NCBI GenBank assembly: GCA_001310455.1
Contig: BAXG01000006.1
Span: 1 to 64,000 of the forward strand
DNA: 64,000 nucleotides
Direction of reading: 5' to 3'
Source: Photobacterium sp. JCM 19050
GTDB lineage: Bacteria; Pseudomonadota; Gammaproteobacteria; Enterobacterales; Vibrionaceae
Each line of letters begins with the position of its first letter. The first letter of the stretch is position 1. The notes below the pieces were generated by a model. That model was not told the DNA's origin. It was given only the letters and a program-made list of their open reading frames with translations, and made no database searches. The translations under genes and the position numbers were made by a program. This document shows, piece by piece, positions 10,336-19,852 of the stretch.

Positions 10336-10935
10336 TTATTCCGTTTTTTGAAGTATCAGTTGAAAAGTGACCGGGACAACACCGGCTATACTGGGCAGTC
10401 CGGCGACTTCCCGCAGTTTTTCTATCCCTTTGGTCAGTTTAAATGCGCTTGCATTGATCAGAAGAGGCTTGGTAGACACCACCTGTATTTTGTTTTGGTT
10501 CAAGCCGGTAACGAGAATATGCACAGGCAATACTTGCGTCTCACCATGAAGCGCCAGCATTCCTTCAACAGAAGCCTGCCGGACCTGACCGGCTAACAGA
10601 TGTTGAATGTTCACATCCGCAATGTTTGCGGTAATTGAGGCACTCGGGTATGCGGCTGTATCAAAGAGCATTGTTTGCATTCGCTCGTTTCTGATGGTGA
10701 TATTGCTCTCAACACTTGCAAGGTTGACGGTCAATTCAAAATCTTTGTCGCGACTTATCTTACCGCTGAAGTCATTGAAATGGCTTATTTCACCGACGTT
10801 TCCCGATTTAATGGAGACAAATTGAATGCCGGATGCGTTTTTTTCCACTTCCCAGTCCGCCAAGGCTGCCACAGGAGCAAGCAACACGGTCGCTGCAGCC
10901 AGAATCACTTTGTACAAATTCCTCTTCTTTTTCAT
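10336..10935 (-). CDS. YceI family periplasmic protein
   Basis: The 199-aa product begins MKKKRNLYKVILAAATVLL and has a signal peptide ending AALA before DWEVEKN. The mature part has the YceI lipocalin-like pattern: F-x-S-I-K-x-G..GE-I-x-H-F (FVSIKSGNVGEISHFNDFSG), VNLASVESNITIRNERMQTM, LFDTAAYPSASI, and a C-terminal VPVTFQLILQK. YceI proteins bind long isoprenoid or amide lipids in the periplasm. No cytochrome b561 partner gene is adjacent. It is divergent from the MFS gene. Intact. Confidence 0.9.
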   Translation of the reverse strand: MKKKRNLYKVILAAATVLLAPVAALADWEVEKNASGIQFVSIKSGNVGEISHFNDFSGKISRDKDFELTVNLASVESNITIRNERMQTMLFDTAAYPSASITANIADVNIQHLLAGQVRQASVEGMLALHGETQVLPVHILVTGLNQNKIQVVSTKPLLINASAFKLTKGIEKLREVAGLPSIAGVVPVTFQLILQKTE

Positions 10936-11149
10936 GATTTTTTGTCCTTCTTCGCACAGGTATTCAACCAGTAAAGCTGGAAAGCGACCAAGTGAAACGG
11001 CTCATATTTAAGATTGCCGCTTTAGGATCAGCCCGGCGTGAAACAAAAGTAATTTTGGTTGTTGATGATTGCTCACTTAGACATACTGAAGACATATGGA
11101 TTTAAGTCGACCGGATTTGTGAGATAGCTTTCTTTACAAAGGGATAGAA

Positions 11150-12322
11150 ATGAACAGGAATGTTTGGTTGCTTGCCTTGTGTCAGGCACTGTTAATGACG
11201 GGGAACATCGTTCTCATCTCGGTCAATGGCCTGATAGGTCAGTCATTGTCGCCATCCTCGGAATGGGTGACACTTCCTGTTGCCACACAATTTGTCGGTT
11301 TGATGATGGCAACCCTCCCTGCATCTTTCATTATGGCAAGAATCGGCCGTAGACGAGGTTTCGTACTGGGTAACCTCATTGGTATTGCGGGGGCCGGGCT
11401 CTGTTTCTTTGCGTTGTCATTGGCGCATTTCTGGCTGTTTACATTAGGAACGCTATTGCTTGGTGTCGGGATCGGTTTCGGCACGCTTTACCGGTTTGCG
11501 GCAGTGGAAGTCGCGGATGAAGCGGCGCGCAGCCGGGCGATCTCTATTTCAATGGCAGGAGGAGTGCTGGCCGCGGTATTAGGGCCCAACCTGGCTATTC
11601 AAAGCCAATTCTGGCTCCCGGGTACACAGTTTCAAGGCGCGTTTCTCGGCGTAATGGGGCTTTATGTTATTTCACTCCTGGTATTGAAAACCATTGCTTT
11701 GCCTCCGGCAGCCAGCCACAAAGACGCAGAGCCAATGAACCCGGCGGGCGTGATTGCACGTCGTCCCGGCTATCTGTTGGCGGTGCTGGCCGGAACTGTT
11801 GCTTACATGGTGATGAACCTGCTGATGACAGTCACTCCGATGGCGATGATGCGGTGCGGGTTTGACTTTACCCAAGCTGCAGTGGTGATCGAGTGGCACG
11901 TTTTGGGGATGTTTGTACCGGCCTTCTTCACAGGGCACCTGATTGACAAAATAGGTGCCCGTAACACGATTTTGCTGGGTGGCGCTGTTCTGATTGCATG
12001 TATTTTTGTCAACTTTAACGGAGTCAGTATCTGGCACTTCAGAATCGCGTTGGTGCTGTTAGGTGTTGGCTGGAACTTCATGTTTGTCGCTGCCACCCAG
12101 TTACTGACAAGAACCTATGAAATGAAAGACAAAGCCAAAGCGCAGGCAATGAATGAGTTTGTGGTTTTTGGCAGCGTAACGGTAACGTCACTGATGTCCG
12201 GTTGGCTGGAAGTAACAATCGGTTGGCAGATGCTCAACCTTGTGATGTTGCCTGTGGTTGCGTTGACCATGCTAGTGTTTTTGAAAAACGGCCGTTCGCT
12301 GAAACAGATAGCCGCATCATAG
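11150..12322 (+). CDS. MFS transporter
   Basis: The 390-aa hydrophobic product has about 12 membrane segments. The signature between segments 2 and 3 is seen as FIMARIGRRRGFVLGN, with HLIDKIGARN at the equivalent site of the second half. An AAAGGGATAGAA site precedes ATG 11150. Nothing shows the substrate. It is followed by a hairpin and then a TSUP carrier gene on the same strand. Intact. Confidence 0.87.
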   Translation: MNRNVWLLALCQALLMTGNIVLISVNGLIGQSLSPSSEWVTLPVATQFVGLMMATLPASFIMARIGRRRGFVLGNLIGIAGAGLCFFALSLAHFWLFTLGTLLLGVGIGFGTLYRFAAVEVADEAARSRAISISMAGGVLAAVLGPNLAIQSQFWLPGTQFQGAFLGVMGLYVISLLVLKTIALPPAASHKDAEPMNPAGVIARRPGYLLAVLAGTVAYMVMNLLMTVTPMAMMRCGFDFTQAAVVIEWHVLGMFVPAFFTGHLIDKIGARNTILLGGAVLIACIFVNFNGVSIWHFRIALVLLGVGWNFMFVAATQLLTRTYEMKDKAKAQAMNEFVVFGSVTVTSLMSGWLEVTIGWQMLNLVMLPVVALTMLVFLKNGRSLKQIAAS

Positions 12323-12377
12323 GAAAACTGGTGTGGGCGATAGGCGCTATAAGTCTGTCAAAATAGTCATTTCTGCT

Positions 12378-12419
12378 GGAGAAGTAACGTGTTACTCTCC
12401 GGCTTTCTCGTTGTTTTTT
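12378..12419 (+). terminator. Probable terminator between MFS and TSUP genes
   Basis: GGAG(A)AGTAAC and GTTACTCTCC form a stem of ten pairs with one bulged A and a tight loop, followed after ten bases by TTGTTTTTT. The T-run lies 13 bases before the next start codon. Confidence 0.55.
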
Positions 12420-12432
12420 CGGCGTTTTATAA

Positions 12433-13213
12433 ATGGAATTTTCAATTGACGTGATGGCTCTGCTGTTTTTGGTAGCAGGGTTTGCCGGGTTTATCGATGC
12501 AGTCGCCGGGGGAGGTGGGTTGATCACCATTCCGGCTCTGTTGGCAACCGGTATGCCGCCTACTCAGGCGTTGGCAACCAACAAACTTCAGGGCTCTTTC
12601 GGCAGCTTTTCTTCTTCCCTCTATTTTGTCCGAAATGGTCTGGTCAGCCTCAAGGAGATGCGTTTCGCTATCCTTTGCACCTTTATCGGAGCGGCATTGG
12701 GTGCTGAAATGGTGCAGTTAATCGACGCCTCCATCCTCACCAGCCTTATCCCGGGTTTACTTATTGGTATATCGCTCTATTTCCTGTTGGTTCCCAGTGC
12801 GGGAAAAGGTGGTGGTAAACCGAAAATGTCCGAGAACCTCTTTGCCCTGACGGTGGGTACAGGGATTGGTTTTTACGACGGCTTTTTTGGTCCCGGTACA
12901 GGTTCGCTGTTTACCATCTGTTTTGTCACCATCGCACAACTAGCTGGTGGAAGCGACCGCCCGGACCAAAGTGCTTAATTTCACCTCAAACTTTGCCTCA
13001 TTGCTGTTCTTTATCTTCGCCGGGCTGCCGGTGTGGGGCGTTGGCCTTGTAATGGCGGCTGGCGGTTTCCTTGGTGGTCGTATGGGTGCAAAAGTGGTGG
13101 TAACCAAAGGCCGGGGGCTTATCAGGCCGATGGTGGTAACGATGTCGATGATAATGGCGATAAAGCTGCTTCTCGACCAGAACCCTCACTGGCTGGAATA
13201 TTTGCCTTGGTAA
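12433..13213 (+). CDS. TSUP (TauE/SafE) family carrier (one frame break)
   Basis: ATG at 12433. The protein shows the TSUP hallmarks GFIDAVAGGGGLITIPALL and ALATNKLQGSFGSFSSSLYF in the first half and GFYDGFFGPGTGS, ATARTKVLNFTSNFASLLFF and GGFLGGRMGAKV in the second. Members move sulfite, organosulfonates or related anions across the inner membrane. The two halves lie in different frames; the shift near 12946 (one extra or two missing bases) falls just before EATARTK. Corrected length is about 260 aa, normal for the family. Substrate cannot be read from sequence. Confidence 0.85.
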
Positions 13214-13237
13214 TACCTCAACACAGAGTTTGAAAAG

Positions 13238-13268
13238 AAAAGCGAATCCGGCCGGATTCGCTTTTTTT
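13238..13268. terminator. Bidirectional terminator between TSUP gene and polyamine operon
   Basis: AAAAGCGAATCCGG followed at once by its exact reverse complement, with A and T tracts on both sides. It separates the rightward TSUP gene from the leftward end of the ABC operon. Confidence 0.93.
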
Positions 13269-13270
13269 GT

Positions 13271-14120
13271 TCAGGATGGCGTAATACCTCTTAGCCGCTC
13301 TGTACGTCTTCTTAATAATTCCAATGTCGTCAGCAGTGCGATAGAGACCAGAACCAGCAAGGTTGCAGCGGCAAGTATCGTCGGGCTGATTTCTTCCCGT
13401 ATCCCTGACCACATCTGTATCGGCATCGTTGTCTGCTGCGGCCCGGCAATAAACAGTACGACCACCACTTCATCGAATGAAGTGATAAAGGCAAACAGTG
13501 CACCAGATATTACGCCCGGTGTAACAAGTGCAGGGTCACTTTGAAGAAGGTATAAACCGGCCCTGCTCCGAGCTGGATGCCGCCCGGGTCAGTGAATGAT
13601 CGAAACCACTGAGTGTCGCTGTGACGGTTATCACCACAAAGGGAATACCCAGAGCAGTGTGTGCCAGAATTACACCGATATAGGTCTGGGTAAGCTGGAA
13701 ACGCGAGAAAAAGAAGAACATCGCCGCGGCTGAAATAATGAGCGGCACAATCATGGGAGAAATCATAATCGCCATGATGATGTCTTTGTAGGGCATATAC
13801 CGGCTTGACAGACCCAACGCAGCAACCGTTCCAAGCGTGGTTGCCAGAATCGTACTGGCAATGGCCACAATGATGCTGTTCTTAATGGATGCTTGCCAGG
13901 CATCTGAGGTGAAAAAATCCTCGTACCAGCGAAGGGAGTACCCGGCCGGATCGAAATTCAGCATCTCCGGTGTGAAGGTGAAGTAGGGCTCAGCATTGAA
14001 ACTGAGTGGGATGATGACCAGCAACGGCCCCACCAGAAAAATAAATATACAGGCGCAGATAATACGAAATACATAGTGCCAGATTCGCTCTGATGTGGTG
14101 GCACTTTCGGGTAAAGCCAT
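13271..14120 (-). CDS. Polyamine-type ABC transporter permease, PotC-like (two frame breaks)
   Basis: From ATG 14120 the product has about six membrane segments, N-terminal FLVGPLLVIIPLSFNAEPYF, and a permease EAA-like loop that spans the frame breaks. Adding one base near 13563 and one near 13531 gives a continuous AASSLGAGPVYTFFKVTL, HLVTPGVISG, ALFAFITSFDEVVVVLFIAG, characteristic of the PotC/PotI type. Corrected length is 283 aa. It is the last gene of the four-gene operon, 20 bases after the PotB-like gene. It would form the membrane channel with the PotB-like protein. Confidence 0.87.
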
Positions 14121-14140
14121 GGGTTAATCCTCCTTTGCCA

Positions 14141-15409
14141 TCAGCCCAGTTTCACGTTATCGACACCGATAAGGCGGTTGTATATCCAATAGAACAGAAT
14201 CACAACGATCAGCAGAATTGACGCAATAGCAGCCGCCAGACCCCAGTTCAGGGATGTCTGCATGTGGTAGGCGATAAAGTTGGTGATAAAGGTCCCTGTC
14301 TGCCCCCCGACCAGGGCCGGAGTGATGTAGTAACCAATGGAAAGAATAAACACCAGAATAGAACCGGCTCCGATGCCCGGCAGTGTGAGTGGGAAATAGA
14401 CCCGGCGGAATGCGGTGAACGGTGTTGCTCCCATAGACCGGGCAGCCCGGACGTAACTTGGCGATATGGTCTTCATCACGGAATAAAGCGGAAGGATCAT
14501 AAAGGGCAGCAAGATATGGGTCATGGCGACCAGTGTTCCGGTCTGGTTGTATATCATCTGCGCCCGGTTGTCGTCCTGCAACAATCCGACCCCGACAAGA
14601 ATATCGTTAAGCACCCCTTGCTGCTGCAAGATTGCAATCCAGGTGGCTGTGCGCACAAGCAGTGATGTCCAGAAAGGTAACAGAACCAGAATCATCAACA
14701 GGTTTGCGGTACGCATTGGCAAATTTGCCAGCAGGTAAGCGATCGGGTAGCCGAGAAGCAGACAAAGGAAAGTAATGGCAACGCTCATCGTGAGCGTGCG
14801 CCAGAACAGGGATTTATATATTTGCAGGTGTTCTGGCTGACCCACGATGTTACCGTCATCATCAAATTTCATGTCAACGGCGTTGAGGTAATAGGAAAAC
14901 GTGTAGTTGCCGGATTCGCGCTGGATAAGCTTCCAGATACTGATATCCGCCCAGCGTTTGTCTATTTTGATGACTGTATCCCGGAAGGGGCCGTCACCTT
15001 TTAAGCGTTTGGCTTTGCGGGCTGATTTCATTATCAGTGAACGCATCCCTGATTTTTCATAGTTCAGGCGAGATGCCACTTTGCCGATGGTGCGGGCTTT
15101 AGCGCCGGTTTGAAGGTCGGAAACCAGCGCGGAAAACACCGCTTCTTCGGGTAGCCCGTTACCGTCCCAGTTTTCCAGTGCTTTGGTTGTGTGAGGAAGC
15201 TGTTCTGGGACTACCTGGTTTTCCACACTCCGTTCCAGCATATCGAAGATAGGGAAAACAAACGCAATAAGCAGGAAGACAAGGAGCGGGGCAACCAACA
15301 GAAACGCACGTATTTTCTGACGTCGAATTGACCGTTGTTGGCTGATTTTTAAAGGCACACCATCGGCAGTTGTCAGAACCGGTGGATCATTGTTGGTAAC
15401 TAGCGGCAC
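14141..15409 (-). CDS. Polyamine-type ABC transporter permease, PotB-like, with periplasmic insert
   Basis: The 422-aa product has an N-terminal membrane segment (AFLLVAPLLVFLLIAFVFP), then about 140 hydrophilic residues (about 60-200) and five more segments. The EAA-loop is SYVRAARSMGATPFTAFRRV then YFPLTLPGI. Most PotB proteins are about 280-300 aa; the extra length is the periplasmic loop after segment 1, a variant known in some proteobacterial putrescine-type permeases. Intact. A terminator separates it from the binding-protein gene upstream. Confidence 0.9.
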   Translation of the reverse strand: MPLVTNNDPPVLTTADGVPLKISQQRSIRRQKIRAFLLVAPLLVFLLIAFVFPIFDMLERSVENQVVPEQLPHTTKALENWDGNGLPEEAVFSALVSDLQTGAKARTIGKVASRLNYEKSGMRSLIMKSARKAKRLKGDGPFRDTVIKIDKRWADISIWKLIQRESGNYTFSYYLNAVDMKFDDDGNIVGQPEHLQIYKSLFWRTLTMSVAITFLCLLLGYPIAYLLANLPMRTANLLMILVLLPFWTSLLVRTATWIAILQQQGVLNDILVGVGLLQDDNRAQMIYNQTGTLVAMTHILLPFMILPLYSVMKTISPSYVRAARSMGATPFTAFRRVYFPLTLPGIGAGSILVFILSIGYYITPALVGGQTGTFITNFIAYHMQTSLNWGLAAAIASILLIVVILFYWIYNRLIGVDNVKLG

Positions 15410-15440
15410 AGAAAACTCCCTGTCTTGTGCATTCCTTTAA

Positions 15441-15474
15441 ATAAAAAGAGCAGGCGCCGGTAAGCAGCGCCTGC
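15441..15474 (-). terminator. Intra-operon terminator after the binding-protein gene
   Basis: On the minus strand GCAGGCGC and GCGCCTGC form a perfect 8-bp GC-rich stem followed by CTTTTTATTT. It lies 9 bases after the binding-protein stop codon and about 32 bases before the PotB-like gene, so most transcripts should stop before the permeases. Confidence 0.85.
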
Positions 15475-15482
15475 ATGCGGTT

Positions 15483-16568
15483 TTACTGTGCCAGCCAGGC
15501 GTTAAAACGCTGGGCCAGTTCATCACCGTTATCTGCCCAAAACTCGTCATCTTTTGGTACGGCAGTTGCGAAGTTAGGGGCGTATGTTGGCATATGTGGC
15601 TTCATATCAATGCCGGTTTCAGCATGGGTTGTCACCATAGGTGCTGACGAATTACGGGTTGGACCGTAAGAGATGTATTTAGCCTGGTCAGCGAGGCGCT
15701 GTGAGTCGGTTGCAAATTTGAGGTAATCCTTAACCTTGGCAAGCTTGCCTTTTGGCACAACCCAGCCGTCCAGTTCAAACACCTGACCGTCCCAGATAAT
15801 GTCGAAAGGCTGGTTCTCGTTCACGGCAGCGTTGAAGATACGGCCGTTATACGCAGATGCAAATGCCACTTCCTTGTCAGCCAGAAGTTGTGGTGGCTGT
15901 GCACCTTCTTCCCACCAGATAACCTGATCTTTAATGGTGTCGAGTTTGGCAAAGGCGCGCTTCACCCCATCTTCGGTCGCCAGAACATCATAAACATCAG
16001 CGGCCGGAACGCCGTCTGCAATCAGGGCCCATTCGAGGTTATTGATTGGTTTTTTCTGGAGTGCACGTTTACCCGGGAAGTTTTTCAGGTCAAAAACATC
16101 TTTGATCGCACTTGGAGCCTTGCCACCAAACATGTCTTTGTTGAATGCGACGATATTGGAGTAGACGATAGACGCGACAAAGCACTCAGTCAGTGCGCCA
16201 GGGACGAAGTCCTCGGTTGCCGGCTTTCCATCTGGGGTTTTAGCCAACAGGACATCGTGATCGAGTGGTTCAATCAACCCCTCATCACAGGCAACGATTG
16301 CATCAGACGGCAGCATGTCCACCAAGTCCCAGGTGATATTGCCGGATTCAACCTGAGCGCGAAGGCCGGAAAGGGCATTGGAAGACTTATCAATGTTGAC
16401 AATTTTGGTACCGGTCTTGGCAGTCCACGGTTCGTGGTAGGCTTTTTGCTGGCTGGCTGTGTACGCACCGCCCCAGGAGACAACATTGAGTGTGTCCTCT
16501 GCGTTTGCCGTCGCGGCACCCATGCCGAGGCCGACTGTAACCATGACGCTTAACGCGAGTTTTTTCAT
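15483..16568 (-). CDS. Periplasmic polyamine-type binding protein (PotD/PotF-like)
   Basis: ATG at 16568 (MKKLALSVMVTVGLGMG) has GGAGAAGG six bases upstream; an upstream in-frame ATG at 16580 overlaps that site and is less likely. The signal peptide ends TANA before EDTLNVVSWGGAYTASQ. The mature protein matches bacterial extracellular binding proteins of the spermidine/putrescine group: WDLVDMLPSDA, SAIKDVFDLKNFPGKRAL, WWEEGAQPPQLLADKEVAFA and YNGRIFN. It delivers the ligand to the PotB/PotC-like channel. The exact polyamine or related cation is not determined. Intact. Confidence 0.9.
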   Translation of the reverse strand: MKKLALSVMVTVGLGMGAATANAEDTLNVVSWGGAYTASQQKAYHEPWTAKTGTKIVNIDKSSNALSGLRAQVESGNITWDLVDMLPSDAIVACDEGLIEPLDHDVLLAKTPDGKPATEDFVPGALTECFVASIVYSNIVAFNKDMFGGKAPSAIKDVFDLKNFPGKRALQKKPINNLEWALIADGVPAADVYDVLATEDGVKRAFAKLDTIKDQVIWWEEGAQPPQLLADKEVAFASAYNGRIFNAAVNENQPFDIIWDGQVFELDGWVVPKGKLAKVKDYLKFATDSQRLADQAKYISYGPTRNSSAPMVTTHAETGIDMKPHMPTYAPNFATAVPKDDEFWADNGDELAQRFNAWLAQ

Positions 16569-16615
16569 AACCTTCTCCATTTCAGATGAAAAGCACGTTC
16601 AAATGTGCCGAGGGT

Positions 16616-17726
16616 TTAAGACGGATCCAAAGCTCTGCAATCCTCCCAGGACCAGCCAACTTTGACCTTTTCGCCACGCTTGAGTGACGGGTGCCCGAGG
16701 GCATTAGGGGTCTTAATAATGAATTCGCTGTTTTCGCAGACTTCAACGCGAGTCCTGAGATGATCGCCGAGGTAGATTACTTCTTTGACTTCTGCATCAA
16801 AGATATTGGGGAGGCTGTCCGGTGCCGGCTCAATCATCACTCGCTCAGGGCGAAGTGAAAGGGTGGAGTCATCTCCCTGAGCACCAACAGCTACGGGGTT
16901 TGCAATGATAGTTTGGCCGTTGGCATCGTGACCTGACATTGTTGCCCGTTAAGGTGCGTGACCGTTCCGCACAGTCGATTGTTTTCACCAATGAACTGGG
17001 CAACAAATGCGTTTGCGGGACGCTCATAGACTCTTGCGGTGAAGCAAGTTGCTGGACAATGCCATCGTTAAATACCGCAATACGATCTGACATGGTCAAT
17101 GCTTCAGACTGGTCATGGGTCACGTAAATCATGGTGACACCGAGATCTTCATGGATATGCTTGATTTCATACTGCATTTCTTCACGAAGATTTTTGTCCA
17201 ATGCACCGAGCGGTTCATCCATCAAAACCAGCTCGGGTTCAAAAACCAGTGCACGGGCAACGGCGACGCGCTGCTGCTGGCCTCCGGACAGTTGTGCCGG
17301 ACGCCTGTCCCCAAACTCACCAAGCCGAACCATATCCAAAGCGCGTTTGACTTTGGTTTCGATGTCGGACTTTGGGAGGTTCCTGACCTGAAGAGGGAAG
17401 GCGAGGTTTTCTGCAACCGTCATATGCGGGAAAAGAGCGTAGTTCTGAAAGACCAACCCAATTCCCCGCTTATGGGGAGGAAGTTGGCTGATAGGTTGCC
17501 CTTTAAGAATGATTTCGCCGTGGGTGGGGTGTTCAAACCCGGCCATCATCATCAGCACGGTAGACTTACCGGAGCCTGACGGGCCGAGCAGGGTAATAAA
17601 TTCACCTTGGTCTATGTAGAGATTGAATCCTTTAACCACAAGGGACTCACCATCGTAACTCTTTTGAACGTTATCAAACTTTACAAACGGGGATCCTCCC
17701 CATGTATCGGCATCCGTCGACGGCAT
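16616..17726 (-). CDS. Polyamine-type ABC transporter ATPase, PotA-like (two frame breaks)
   Basis: First gene of the operon. Walker A GPSGSGKST, Q-loop FQNYALFPHMTV, signature LSGGQQQRVAVARAL, Walker B LVLMDEPLGALD and H-loop YVTHDQSEA are all present. The C-terminal TOBE region is out of frame: restoring one base near 17030 gives YERPANAFVAQFIGENNRL, and a second near 16942 joins it to the tail with LSLRPERVMIEP. Corrected length is about 370 aa, normal for PotA. ATG at 17726 is chosen; an in-frame GTG three codons upstream (17735) is possible, and neither has a strong ribosome site. Confidence 0.88.
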
Positions 17727-17977
17727 AACTAACACTGCTTTTGTTGATGTGTATTATCAAATATAACAATGCGATAACAATCATCAAAGCGAGCTTCTTA
17801 TTCCGAGACATGGATCATTACTTAGAGGTCAAAACAAAATTTTATCCCGACAGATAGAGTTACTGTAGATTCGATCGCTGATGTTGAGACTCAAATTACC
17901 GTTTAGGCTGAGCGTGCGACGTCTTGTGTGATGTGAAAATGTCACCCACTTAATCATTCGTTAGAGCACAAACTAAT

Positions 17978-18871
17978 TCAGACGGTCAGTGTTTTCAGCT
18001 TTTCTGCCGACAGGGCTTGCCAGACTTTTTCACCAGCAGGGTGAAGCCGGGACTCATATCGGTAAGCATACAAGTCTATCGGAATCGAGTAGCGCCCTTG
18101 GCCAATGACACTGAGTTTTTCATTCGCGAGCTCATGATAGATGGCATACCGTGGCAGCCAGCCCACACCCAACCCGCGCAATATCATCGCTTTGAGCAGG
18201 TCAGACATAGAGGTTGAAAATGTGGTCTGCAACGGCAGTGACTTTCTTACCGGTTCTACCACACGGCCCATAAAACTGCCCGCAGAATAGGAAAGCCAAG
18301 GCAGCGATTCGCGGTCTGAACTGAACAGTGGTTTTCCGCCGGGGCTGTTTGCTGTGACTAACTCCAGATAGCTTTGACCGAGATGGACATGCTGATAAGG
18401 CGGCAACAGAAGCCGCTCCTCTTTGAAAGCAATAAGCATGTCACATCGCCCTTGTTGAAGGGCTTCAACAGCGTCATCGACATCCACAGCTTCAATATTT
18501 AATGCAGCATGCGGGACTTTGTGTTCAATAACAGGGTGGAAATCGGGCAGAAGGTTGGTGGCAACAGAATGAGGAGCGGCTATTCGAACTGCTTGTCCGC
18601 CCAGCATAGAAAGCCCCGCAAGGCGACTTACCTCTTCATCGAACTGGCTGATAATGGAACGCGCTGTAATCCGGAACTGCTTGCCACTTGCAGTAAGTTC
18701 AACCGGCGTTTTGGAACGGTCGATAAGTTCAGCATTGAGCGCATTTTCGAGGCTTTTAATCCGACGACTGAATGCCGGCTGGGTGACATTCCTAAGCTCG
18801 GCTGCCTGCGAAAAGTTACGTAATTCGGCAAGTGTTAAAAAATCGTAGAGCCATTTTGTTTCGATGTTCAT
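17978..18871 (-). CDS. LysR family regulator, HypT (YjiE)-like
   Basis: The 297-aa product starts MNIETKWLYDFLTLAELRNF and continues with SQAAELRNVTQPAFSRRIKS, which is very close to the start of E. coli HypT/YjiE (NIETKWLYDFLTL..RNFSQAA..RNVSQPAFSRRI) as I remember it. The wing helix-turn-helix is followed by a LysR substrate domain (GLGVGWLPRYAI). HypT responds to hypochlorite in E. coli and there lies beside iadA; here the gene is divergent from aspartate racemase and isoaspartyl dipeptidase, so the neighbourhood is conserved. It probably controls those genes from the shared intergenic region. Intact. Confidence 0.85.
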   Translation of the reverse strand: MNIETKWLYDFLTLAELRNFSQAAELRNVTQPAFSRRIKSLENALNAELIDRSKTPVELTASGKQFRITARSIISQFDEEVSRLAGLSMLGGQAVRIAAPHSVATNLLPDFHPVIEHKVPHAALNIEAVDVDDAVEALQQGRCDMLIAFKEERLLLPPYQHVHLGQSYLELVTANSPGGKPLFSSDRESLPWLSYSAGSFMGRVVEPVRKSLPLQTTFSTSMSDLLKAMILRGLGVGWLPRYAIYHELANEKLSVIGQGRYSIPIDLYAYRYESRLHPAGEKVWQALSAEKLKTLTV

Positions 18872-18942
18872 ATCAGGGTGTTTCCAGTTGGTTAATTCAC
18901 CCGGAAGGTGTGACCAAAATCGTTTTATTGAAGATTGTGATT

Positions 18943-18957
18943 ATGCATTTTTTGCAT
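18943..18957. promoter_or_regulatory. Candidate LysR operator, ATGC-N7-GCAT
   Basis: A 15-bp interrupted palindrome, ATGCA-N5-TGCAT, lies midway between the divergent LysR gene and the racemase. It matches the general LysR box idea (T-N11-A dyad). Confidence 0.5.
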
Positions 18958-18962
18958 CATCT

Positions 18963-18976
18963 TGCCGATTTCGGCA
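18963..18976. promoter_or_regulatory. Second palindrome in the LysR/racemase intergenic region
   Basis: TGCCGA-TT-TCGGCA is a perfect 6-bp inverted repeat with a two-base spacer, five bases after the first palindrome. The pair could be the recognition and activation half-sites of the HypT-like regulator. Confidence 0.45.
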
Positions 18977-19051
18977 TTTCATAAATGTGTGCCGTGTCAT
19001 TAGATTTTTCGTTATGGAAAGGGCCAGAATCGTGGCAAAGGAAATAACGAT

Positions 19052-19833
19052 ATGCTGCAACAAAACTTCAAGAAATTAGGCGTGTTAGGTGGGATGGGGC
19101 CGCTGGCAACAGTGACTTTTATGACCAAAGTGATAGAGCTCACAACGGCCAAGTCTGATCAGGACCACGTGCCAATGATGGTCTCCAATGTTCCTCAAAT
19201 TCCGGACAGAACCGCTGCCATCATGCAACAGGGGAATGACCCTTTCCCCAAACTACTCAGTTGCTTGCGTGATTTGGAAAACGGTGGGTCAAATCTTTTT
19301 GTCATCCCATGCAACACCGCACACTTTTGGTATGACCGTTTGAAAGCGGAAGCCAAAATTGATTCCATCAGCATCATAGAAAGCGTGACGGAAAACATCC
19401 ACCAACGTGGCTTCCGAAAAGTCGGTTTGCTGGCGACGGATGCCACCGTGAAGGCCGGGCTGTACCCAAAAGCGCTCGCTGCTCATGGTGTCGACTGCAT
19501 TGTTCCAGATTCAGATATTCAACAGCAGGTCATGCAAGGAATTTATGCAGTTAAAGCCGGAAATCTGGTTGAAGGCAGGGAATGCCTGGAAGCGGCATTT
19601 AATGCATTGATTGAATGTGGCGCTGAAGCGGTCATTATGGGCTGCACAGAAATCCCGGTTGCACTGGACCATCTGGTGATTGATAAGCCCCAGCAGTGCA
19701 TCGACTCCCTTGGCATCCTGGCCCGAGCCTGTGTTGATTGGTACTTCACGCCACAAACCTGGTTGAGAGCTTTAAGCAAACCTTGCCTCAGCCCGAGGCA
19801 ACAGAAAATCCTGTACCTGAACTGACAATCTAA
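19052..19833 (+). CDS. Aspartate/glutamate racemase family protein (probable frame break near the end)
   Basis: The product opens KLGVLGGMGPLATVTFMTKV, typical of aspartate racemase (EC 5.1.1.13), which interconverts L- and D-aspartate without cofactor. The two catalytic cysteines are in PCNTAHFW and MGCTEIPVA. As read, the last 25 residues after DWYF look out of frame (TPQTWLRALSKPCLSPRQQ) and the frame ends at 19825. One base added near 19748 gives a natural acidic tail (NLVESFKQTLPQPEATENP) ending at TAA 19831-19833, 19 bases before iadA. The gene forms an operon with the dipeptidase gene. Glutamate or hydantoin specificity cannot be excluded. Confidence 0.85.
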
Positions 19834-19852
19834 CAATAAGAAGAGAACTGCG

